DNA from: Lentisphaerota bacterium | GTDB lineage: Bacteria > Verrucomicrobiota > Lentisphaeria > Oligosphaerales > PUNB01 | Direction: 5' to 3' | Assembly (NCBI GenBank): GCA_003552565.1 | Contig: PUNB01000248.1 | Span: forward strand, 1-12,211 | DNA: 12,211 nucleotides | Shown here: in pieces, positions 6,430 through 12,211 of the stretch | Numbering within the stretch: position 1 is the first letter of the stretch | Layout: each line of letters starts with the position of its first letter | Position numbers and translations under genes: made by a program | Notes under the pieces: model-generated | Told to the model about the DNA's origin: nothing | Databases searched by the model: none | Seen by the model: the letters and a program-made list of their open reading frames with translations, nothing else

Positions 6430-7901
6430 TGGGCGGATTTCCGGGAGCGGATGCGCTGGTTGGAAAAGGCGAAGCGCAGGAAGCCGCCGGCGTTTTTCCA
6501 GAAGCGGCGCCAGCTGTCGGGAGAGCGCCAGATCATGGCGGTATAGCCCCATATTGTTCGGGGGCGCAGAAAATGTCGCCGGTAGAACTGCCTGAACAGT
6601 CGTTCGAGCTGCTGTTTAGTCATGTTTTGAGGAATAAAGACAAAATTCATGCAGTCCATTTTTTCCCAATCTTCGCTGAACTCTCCGTATTGCTTAATTT
6701 TCTGATAAAGTGGAGAACCTGGAAATGGGGTGAATTTGGCCAGGTTGAAATCATCAATGGGGAGGGAAAATACATACTCCATGCTTTTACGGACACTGTT
6801 TTCGGTTTCTCCCGGCAGACCGATCATAAGCAGACCTTTGGTTCGAATGCCGGCCTGTTTTATTTCCCGGACTCGTTGCGCCAGCAGCTCCAGGTCTGTG
6901 TTCTGCCGGTGTCGAGCCAGGAGTTCGGGATCACCTGTTTCAATGCCCAGGCTGATCATCCAGCATCCGGCGGCCTTCATCATCTGCAGCAGTTCAAAGT
7001 CTATATGTTCCGCTCTGACCGCGCAGTTAAAGGTCATTTCCAGCGGGTTGTCGATGAGCAGGCGGCAGAATTCCGTCACTCGCTCGCGGTGCAGAGTGAA
7101 TTGATCATCATAGAAATTGATGTGCCGGATACCCCAGCGATCCCGCATATACTTAAGGTGTTGGTACAGGTAGGCGGCGGAATTACAGCGGAAGCTTTGG
7201 CGGAAAACCGAACGGTCGCAGTAACTGCACTGATAAGGGCAGCCGCGGCTTGATATGCAGCTGGCGTTGGGAGCGGCGGGATAATTGAAGATGGGCAGAG
7301 TGTAGGCGCTTGGGTAGCCGGGCAGTTTATGATAGGCGGGGAAGGGCAGCATGTCCAGATCCGGCAGCTGGGACTGATAACCGTTAAAGACAATTTCGCC
7401 CTCGGGAGTACGCCAGCAGAGACCGGGGATGGTCGCCAATTCTCGCGCCTGTTTCTGTGCCAGCTCCAGCAAAGGAGTTTCGCCTTCACCGACGATGACA
7501 AAATCCACAGCCGGCTCCAAACGCATTATTTTCTCTTTCAAGGTTGAGGCATGAGGGCCGCCGAGAATGGTGTGAATTTTTGGAGAAATCTGTTTGATCA
7601 GTTTTATAATTCGGGCCGCATCCGGGAAGGATGAGGTGGTGCAGGTTAGGCCGACAAAATCCGGCCGCGTCTCCTGCAGACGCGAGCTGATAAGACTGTC
7701 CGGCGCGGGTTGACCGAAACAGTCGATTATCTCCACATCCACTTCGTGCTTTTCCAGCCAGGCGGCAAGGCTGGCCAGGCCGAGCGGCGGCATGGTGTTG
7801 GATAAGCGCAGAATATCATCCCCCGCCGCCGCGGCGGCGTATCCAAGCGGATGAATCAGCAGTACTTTGTTTTTTTTGGGGGGGCTGATGGCAGTCATCA
7901 T
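6426..7901 (-). CDS. B12-binding-domain radical SAM protein
   Basis: This 491-residue protein combines an N-terminal cobalamin-binding-like domain (about 12-150, with MPPLGLASLAAWL and LGGPHAST) with a radical SAM core. The CxxxCxxC cluster motif is C221, C225 and C228 in RGCPYQCSYC. SLGIETGDPELL (317-328) and GLLMIGLPGETE (356-367) are later strands of the SAM barrel. Such proteins (class B) perform methylations, ring rearrangements and C-C bond chemistry, often on lipids, tetrapyrroles or antibiotics. The substrate here cannot be told. The C-terminal tail (about 430-491, RRHFLRPRTIWGYTAM) resembles that of BchE/HpnJ-type members. A ribosome binding site (AAGGA) precedes the ATG at 7901. The gene stops in an ATGA overlap with the rhomboid, so the two are probably co-translated. 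Confidence 0.93.
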   Translation of the reverse strand: MMTAISPPKKNKVLLIHPLGYAAAAAGDDILRLSNTMPPLGLASLAAWLEKHEVDVEIIDCFGQPAPDSLISSRLQETRPDFVGLTCTTSSFPDAARIIKLIKQISPKIHTILGGPHASTLKEKIMRLEPAVDFVIVGEGETPLLELAQKQARELATIPGLCWRTPEGEIVFNGYQSQLPDLDMLPFPAYHKLPGYPSAYTLPIFNYPAAPNASCISSRGCPYQCSYCDRSVFRQSFRCNSAAYLYQHLKYMRDRWGIRHINFYDDQFTLHRERVTEFCRLLIDNPLEMTFNCAVRAEHIDFELLQMMKAAGCWMISLGIETGDPELLARHRQNTDLELLAQRVREIKQAGIRTKGLLMIGLPGETENSVRKSMEYVFSLPIDDFNLAKFTPFPGSPLYQKIKQYGEFSEDWEKMDCMNFVFIPQNMTKQQLERLFRQFYRRHFLRPRTIWGYTAMIWRSPDSWRRFWKNAGGFLRFAFSNQRIRSRKSAQ

Positions 7902-7938
7902 GGTTTTGTCAGGTCCTTGGATGCTTTTACGAGTCTAA

Positions 7939-8096
7939 CGGTTTCAGTGTTCAGGTGTCAGAAAGACTTGTCATTTCCCTGAAACCCGAAACCTGACACC
8001 AGAAACCATTCAACAAGTCTCGCCCTCGGGGTATCCGGCGCCTTGCGCCGGCGGTCGAACTTATGTGAACCCAGTTTGCAATCTTTACCGAGATTA
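7939..8096. repeat. dispersed palindromic repeat, copy 2, with related flank
   Basis: This is a second copy of the element at 3770-3892. It shares ggtttcagtg (7940-7949) and TTCAGGTGTCAG (7950-7961), and later CCTGACACC (7992-8000) and AGAAACC (8001-8007). GGTGTCAG (7954-7961) pairs with CTGACACC (7993-8000) around a longer loop than in copy 1. The flank holds a 7-bp GC hairpin, CCGGCGC-CTT-GCGCCGG (8035-8051), and ends near ACCGAGATTA (8087-8096). It fills the gap between the activase stop and the radical SAM start. No gene is evident here. Confidence 0.8.
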
Positions 8097-8110
8097 AGAA
8101 TGGCGCGGGC

Positions 8111-9076
8111 TTAAGTATGCCATTTCTGACAGCGTCCGCCGCTGCGGCCGACGACCTTCCGGCTGTCGATAATTTCAATGATTTCACAGTGATTCGGACA
8201 CTGTGAGCACTCAAAGCCGCGGGTTTCTATTGGGCGGCTGCATAATTCCCGGCCTTTATAGCGGCTTTCGCCGTTGGTTTCGGCGAGTCGCTGACGGCGG
8301 GCGATGAGGGCGGCTCCGCAGGCGCCCATTACCAGGTTGTGGCGGGGGATGATAAGCTGACACTCGAGGATTTCCTCAAAAGCCCGGCGGATGCCCAGAT
8401 TAGCACTGACACCTCCCTGGAGGATGATCGGCGGCTGGATTTCTTTGCCGGTGCAGACATTGCTGAGAAAGTTGCGCGCCATGGCCCGGCACAGCCCCAT
8501 AAGGATATCCCGCTGGTTCTGACCGCTCTGCTGTTTGTGGATCATGTCCGTTTCGGCGAATACGGTGCAGCGGCCGGCGATAGTGACGCTGTTTTTTGAT
8601 TCCGCCGCCCGGGCGCTGAGTTCTTCAATTGAAATGTCCAGCCTTTTGGCCTGCGAGTCGAGGAAACTGCCTGTGCCGGCGGCGCAGACCAGGTTCATGG
8701 CGAAGTCCTCGACAACCCGGTTTCTGATCACTGTCATTTTACTGTCCTGGCCGCCGATTTCGAAGATAGTCCGGGCTTCAGGATGCAGGTGAATCGCCGC
8801 TTCGGCATGGGCGCTGATTTCATTTTTTACCACATCGGCGCCGACAACGCCGCCGGTGATTTCTCTGCCGCTGCCGGTGACACCCACCCCGGCGATTATT
8901 TCCTCTCCGGCGAAATGTCGGTGCAGATCGCTCAGCCCGTTCTGCACGGCTTGAATAGGATCGCCTCCGAGGCGGCGGTAATCTTCATACAGATTGTCGC
9001 CATCTTCATTGACGGCCACCAGGTTCATACTGATGGAGCCGACATCGATACCTATATATAGTTTTTGATAGTTCAT
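8111..9076 (-). CDS. BadF/HgdC-type ATPase, acyl-CoA dehydratase activase
   Basis: Family members are homodimeric actin/Hsp70-fold ATPases with a bridging [4Fe-4S] cluster that drive electrons uphill into 2-hydroxyacyl-CoA dehydratases or benzoyl-CoA reductases. The 321-residue protein has the phosphate motif GIDVGSISMNL (9-19), FEIGGQDSK (105-113), and GGVSAN (221-226). Cluster ligands are C131 (CAAGTGSFLD) and C170 (GRCTVFAETDMI), spaced 39 residues apart as in HgdC. A tail after about 265 carries C290, C293, C297 and C316 (CSQCPNHC...GGRC), which is absent from short HgdC proteins. That tail resembles the linker region of the very large single-chain activase proteins. The start forms an ATGA overlap with the upstream COG3581 gene, so it is the third gene of a coupled operon. 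Its physiological target is unknown. Confidence 0.93.
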   Translation of the reverse strand: MNYQKLYIGIDVGSISMNLVAVNEDGDNLYEDYRRLGGDPIQAVQNGLSDLHRHFAGEEIIAGVGVTGSGREITGGVVGADVVKNEISAHAEAAIHLHPEARTIFEIGGQDSKMTVIRNRVVEDFAMNLVCAAGTGSFLDSQAKRLDISIEELSARAAESKNSVTIAGRCTVFAETDMIHKQQSGQNQRDILMGLCRAMARNFLSNVCTGKEIQPPIILQGGVSANLGIRRAFEEILECQLIIPRHNLVMGACGAALIARRQRLAETNGESRYKGRELCSRPIETRGFECSQCPNHCEIIEIIDSRKVVGRSGGRCQKWHT

Positions 9077-10167
9077 GAAGTTTTTTTCTTCCTTCGGCCT
9101 TGAAGAACATCGACAAACGCTTCCAGCCTGGTGACCACACCGAGATGGGACGCATGTTCATCGAAAGAGCATTCCAGAAGAGGCAGGTCGAAATCGCGAC
9201 TGACTTTCCGCAGGATCGGACGAACGCTGACCTCCGGCATACAGCCGGCCGGCGCCACATGGATGACTCCGTCGTAACCCTCGCGGGCGCAGAGGATGCT
9301 GTAAGCGACGGACTCCAGCGCATGGCCGCCGACGGTGTTATGGAGATAGGGTCTGGCGATTCTGCGCAGATTTTTTCGTGAATGACGGCTGAAAAAAGAG
9401 ATATTGAAAATCTTGCGGATTTCAGCGCCCAGCAGGAAAAAATTTCTCACTTCCACTCCCATGGTTCCCAGCACTTCTTCGAGGTTATGGTTTAAATATT
9501 TGTCCCGCAACACAGAGGATTCTCCGAGCAGGCCGATTTTCAAAGGCCGCTTTTGTTTGTCCACGGGTATTTCCGCAAAGCGCTTGGGAATTCTTTTTTT
9601 TATTGTCTGTATTTCCTTGACCGTTCGGGCCTGGTCAAGTTCCCGCAGACATTCTTCGAGTGTTCTGGATGTGGCGCCGGGGGTGGTCTCCCGGGCTCTG
9701 GCGTGCCAGGCGTTTTCTTCCAGCAGGTCGATGGTCAGGACCTTGGCCCGCGCTCTGGCTCCGGCTCTGATGACCGGCATCAGCGGCGGATCAAAATAGC
9801 GGATCATCGGCGGTTTCCAGCCGTCATAGCCGATGCTGAAAATATAAAGTTCCATGCCGTGTCGACGGAGTATCTGCTGCTGCAGATCGCGATAATATCG
9901 CAGCCGGCAGGTTCCCCGGCTGTTGACCATCACCCCGTAGCGCACCCCCTCTTTCGCGGCTTTAATGAAATGGCCGGTGGAGGCTTTGAATGACAGGCAG
10001 CTGAATTCCGGGGAGGCTTCCACTCCGAGACTCAGGGTTTCCGGGGTGCTGGAGGTTTGGGTCCACGGCAGCACTCCCAGACATTCTATCGAGGTGCCGA
10101 GAGCCAAGGCGTAATTTCCCCAGGGCTGTATGGCCATTGAGTCCATTTTATCTTCTGAAAAAGTCAT
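9073..10167 (-). CDS. COG3581-type acyl-CoA dehydratase/activase-related protein
   Basis: This 364-residue protein matches the COG3581 family, the partner seen with BcrAD-type activases. Near the N terminus are LSLGVEASPEFSCLSFK (C57) and SRGTCRLRYY (C87). At the C terminus are VAPAGCMPE (C309) and FDEHASHLGVVTRLEAFVD (335-353), the family's typical ending. The conserved cysteines are good candidates for iron-sulfur ligands. Relatives, including double-cubane cluster proteins and HgdB-like subunits, handle low-potential electrons supplied by the activase, but the exact reaction of COG3581 proteins is not established. It has no signal peptide, so it is cytoplasmic. The ATG at 10167 overlaps the stop of the WaaP-fusion gene as ATGA, and its own stop overlaps the activase start in the same way. 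Confidence 0.88.
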   Translation of the reverse strand: MTFSEDKMDSMAIQPWGNYALALGTSIECLGVLPWTQTSSTPETLSLGVEASPEFSCLSFKASTGHFIKAAKEGVRYGVMVNSRGTCRLRYYRDLQQQILRRHGMELYIFSIGYDGWKPPMIRYFDPPLMPVIRAGARARAKVLTIDLLEENAWHARARETTPGATSRTLEECLRELDQARTVKEIQTIKKRIPKRFAEIPVDKQKRPLKIGLLGESSVLRDKYLNHNLEEVLGTMGVEVRNFFLLGAEIRKIFNISFFSRHSRKNLRRIARPYLHNTVGGHALESVAYSILCAREGYDGVIHVAPAGCMPEVSVRPILRKVSRDFDLPLLECSFDEHASHLGVVTRLEAFVDVLQGRRKKKTS

Positions 10168-11960
10168 GCAGGGGGGTTGGCTGATTGGTGTTTCCGGCTC
10201 AGGATAGAATCGACAAAGGCTTCCAGACGGGTGTCAATTCCAGCTTTGGCAGTGTGTTCGTCCATTATCAGAGAAAGCAGCGGAATACCTTTGGCTTCTA
10301 ATGTATCACGAAAAATATTGCCGACAATTGAGTCACAGCCGCAGTTGAAAGAGGTCAGCTGGACGGCGCCGTCACAGGTTTCGGTGTGTAAATTGTTCAA
10401 GTTGTCGTATATGACCGCGCACATGTCCCATTTGATCGGTCCGTTGTTATCGGGATCGCGGTTGAAATCGACCTTTTCCACTCGAACATGCATGGATGAA
10501 AGTTTGGATTTCACCGACTGCGTGAAAAAATCATCATTCAGGGTGTAGGGGTGACCAAGCAGTAAAAATTTCAGTTCTGCTTGATTATGGTCTGGTGCCT
10601 GAGAAAGGCGGCGGTTTTGTGCTGTCGTCATCGCCGCCACCGCTTTGTCGGCGGCTTTTCGGGCATCCCGGCTGCTCAAGCCGATTCTGCGGGCCGCCTG
10701 GCGGAGGGTTTTCGGCAGGTTATTGCGGCGCGCGTCTATTTCGATAGTGATAATTTTCGTTCGATCCCCGAAGTCAGCTTTGATTGAGTCCGGCAGCGCC
10801 GCCAGCTTGGGACAAGAGATATGGCCTTGCCTGAGAGAAAGCAGCCGGGGAACAAAAACGGCGTCGGCGCGGCCGATTAATTCTTCTACATGGGCATCCA
10901 GCATTTTAACTGGCAGACAATGTTCCGGTTCGGATATCAAAGAAGCGCGCTGCAAGGTGCCGACGCCGGTCGGAGAAGATAGAATTATTTGAAAACCCAG
11001 CTCTTGGAAGAAGTTCTCCCACAGTCTCGGCTGGAGATGATAAAACAATGTTCGCGGTATCCCTATGGCCGGAGGACTGCCGAGTCGGTGGAGATGATTC
11101 AGGGGTTCGAAGTCAACTGTGCGGCCGGGGGCGGTGTCGGCCGCGGCCGGCGGCTGTTTCCCATGCTGCTTGCGGTACAGCTTTTCCGCCTGTCGCTGGA
11201 CATCTTTCCAGAAACCGCGGTGCTCTCTCAGGGCTTGTTTGAGCGGTTTTTGCGTGTATTCCTTGATAAACCGGAAAGTATCTTTATGACTCAGTCCCGC
11301 GTCCATGGCGGAAAACCAGATTCCGGCAATGTCTTTCAGGCGCCATCGGTAAGGAGTGGCGCTTCTGATTTGCGCCCGGTGCAGGTCTATCAGACAGAGT
11401 TTCGGGGGGGTGTCGGGGATATAGCCTGTTTGCCGGTCGCTGCCGACGATCAGAAAATGGCAGATATAGTAATCCCGGTGATTGATCCCATGACTATGTA
11501 TAAGGCGGGAGATGCGGGCGGTCTCGCGAACAAGCATACGTCTGAACATTGGTGATGGAGGAGCTGACTGCCAAATCAGAGCCGCGTCTTCAAGCGTGAG
11601 TAAATTTCCCACATCCCGAGTGATGATGAATGACTGCCTGCGAGCGGGATTACGGCCTTTGGACCCGAAACCGTAAAGGGGAGTGGTGGAAATGTCGAGC
11701 CGATGCAGAAGTTTGACTGCTTGATATTCGTTGTCCGCTCCCAGGACAGGCAGCTTCAACATGCCGAGGTCCTTGAGTATCTGCCGCCAGCCGACACCTG
11801 TGTGAAGTTTGACGTAGCAGTCGCGGCCGCCAATGACGGTTTTAATCGTGCGGCGATTTTTTACCTGGCGCACGATTTCCCCGGTGAGATTGAATGCCTC
11901 GGTGAAGGGGTCTTTGCCGCGCCAATGTTTTTCGAGTTCCGGATGCAGGAAAAGTTTCAT
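10164..11960 (-). CDS. fusion of WaaP-like LPS heptose kinase and DUF2229/COG3580 domain
   Basis: This is an uncommon fusion of 598 residues. Residues 1 to about 268 align by eye with WaaP/RfaP, the kinase that phosphorylates heptose I of the LPS core: HWRGKDPFTEA, PVLGADNEYQA, ASFIITRD-like RQSFIITRD, GINHRDYYICHFL and LIDLHRAQIR. K51, D163 (HRD) and D192 mark the kinase active site. About 30 linker residues follow. Residues 298-598 match DUF2229 (COG3580): AIGIPRTLFYH, SEPEHCLPVK (C348), VFVPRLLSL, HISCPK (C383), SFNCGCDS (C540, C542) and DEHTAKAGIDTRLEAFVD (567-584). There is no signal peptide or membrane helix. The ATG at 11960 gives the canonical WaaP N terminus but no clear ribosome binding site. 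It is the first gene of the coupled operon. The combined role is unknown; one possibility is that the kinase half primes a substrate for a reductive step. Confidence 0.9.
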   Translation of the reverse strand: MKLFLHPELEKHWRGKDPFTEAFNLTGEIVRQVKNRRTIKTVIGGRDCYVKLHTGVGWRQILKDLGMLKLPVLGADNEYQAVKLLHRLDISTTPLYGFGSKGRNPARRQSFIITRDVGNLLTLEDAALIWQSAPPSPMFRRMLVRETARISRLIHSHGINHRDYYICHFLIVGSDRQTGYIPDTPPKLCLIDLHRAQIRSATPYRWRLKDIAGIWFSAMDAGLSHKDTFRFIKEYTQKPLKQALREHRGFWKDVQRQAEKLYRKQHGKQPPAAADTAPGRTVDFEPLNHLHRLGSPPAIGIPRTLFYHLQPRLWENFFQELGFQIILSSPTGVGTLQRASLISEPEHCLPVKMLDAHVEELIGRADAVFVPRLLSLRQGHISCPKLAALPDSIKADFGDRTKIITIEIDARRNNLPKTLRQAARRIGLSSRDARKAADKAVAAMTTAQNRRLSQAPDHNQAELKFLLLGHPYTLNDDFFTQSVKSKLSSMHVRVEKVDFNRDPDNNGPIKWDMCAVIYDNLNNLHTETCDGAVQLTSFNCGCDSIVGNIFRDTLEAKGIPLLSLIMDEHTAKAGIDTRLEAFVDSILSRKHQSANPPA

Positions 11961-12040
11961 TCAATTTCTAAAACACCGGAGCCGAGGCCCGTCGTTTTCG
12001 TTTATTCGTTGGTTGTTTTTGGCGGTTGCTGGACACCTGC

Positions 12041-12211
12041 TTGACACGGACTGGCACGGACTGGCACGGACAGACACGGACTGGCACGGGCTGACACGGG
12101 CTGACACGGACTGGTACGGACAGACACGGACAGACACGGACAGACACGGACTGACACGGACAGACACGGACAGACACGGACTGACACGGACAGACACGGA
12201 CAGACACGGAC
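12041..12211. repeat. 10-bp tandem repeat, at least 17 units, open at right edge
   Basis: From 12041 onward 17 in-register 10-bp units follow the pattern cNgacacgga, with variants cagacacgga, ctgacacgga, ctggcacgga and ctgacacggg. From 12131 a 30-bp higher-order unit appears (cagac, cagac, ctgac types in order), repeated at 12161 and begun again at 12191. The left units are more degenerate, which fits expansion toward the right edge. The minus strand has no stop codons in any frame of the array, so all three frames are open and encode a 10-residue period rich in Ser, Val, Cys and Pro. This follows from unit composition and is not by itself evidence of coding. The function is unknown. Confidence 0.93.

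Noticed and set aside
6430..6552. Longer rhomboid start at 6552
   Set aside because: The extra 41 residues overlap the radical SAM coding region and resemble no rhomboid N terminus. The ATG at 6429 is in an ATGA overlap.
6345..7253. 302-codon plus-strand open frame antisense to the radical SAM gene
   Set aside because: The opposite strand shows a clear radical SAM protein with all motifs, whereas this frame has no family features.
7951..8214. 87-codon minus-strand frame across copy 2 of the repeat
   Set aside because: It runs through the palindromic repeat and the activase 3' end out of frame, with no protein features.
12002..12187. Repetitive Ser/Val/Cys protein genes on the minus strand in the 10-bp array
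   Set aside because: All three frames are open simply because the unit lacks stop codons. Only GTG-type starts and no ribosome binding site are seen. Kept only as an alternative in the findings.

Overview
The window is about 12.2 kb of compact bacterial DNA with a moderately high GC content. Every convincing gene except one tiny one is on the minus strand. The cell looks Gram-negative and diderm, because there is a WaaP-type lipopolysaccharide kinase domain. It is probably anaerobic or oxygen-avoiding, because there is a 2-hydroxyacyl-CoA dehydratase-type activase system with cluster-binding cysteines and a B12-type radical SAM protein. The Gfo/Idh/MocA dehydrogenase type and the dispersed 'ggtttcaggtgtcagg' repeats remind me of uncultured PVC-group bacteria (Lentisphaerota, Kiritimatiellota or Planctomycetota), but that placement is a weak inference.

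Reading the minus strand from right to left, the window starts in a 10-bp tandem array (12041 to the right edge). Next is an operon of three genes joined by ATGA start/stop overlaps. The first is a fusion of a WaaP-like heptose kinase domain with a DUF2229/COG3580 domain, the second is a COG3581 protein, and the third is a BadF/HgdC-type ATPase activase. A dispersed palindromic repeat follows. Then come a B12-binding radical SAM protein and a rhomboid protease, again joined by an ATGA overlap, and a Gfo/Idh/MocA oxidoreductase. A second copy of the palindromic repeat sits beside a 41-residue cysteine-rich protein on the plus strand.

The left part is a housekeeping operon, coaD-yceD-rpmF-plsX-fabH, covering CoA synthesis, ribosomal protein L32 and the start of phospholipid and fatty-acid synthesis. 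fabH is followed 7 bp later by a 23-bp tandem array that reaches the left edge. Tandem arrays at both edges suggest that the window is a contig that broke in repeats.

The most unusual item is the first operon. A predicted ATP-driven low-potential electron-transfer (activase) system is fused at its first gene to a kinase domain that normally phosphorylates LPS core heptose. The key residues of both halves are visible, no frameshift is needed to read it as one protein, and no partner dehydratase is encoded within the window.
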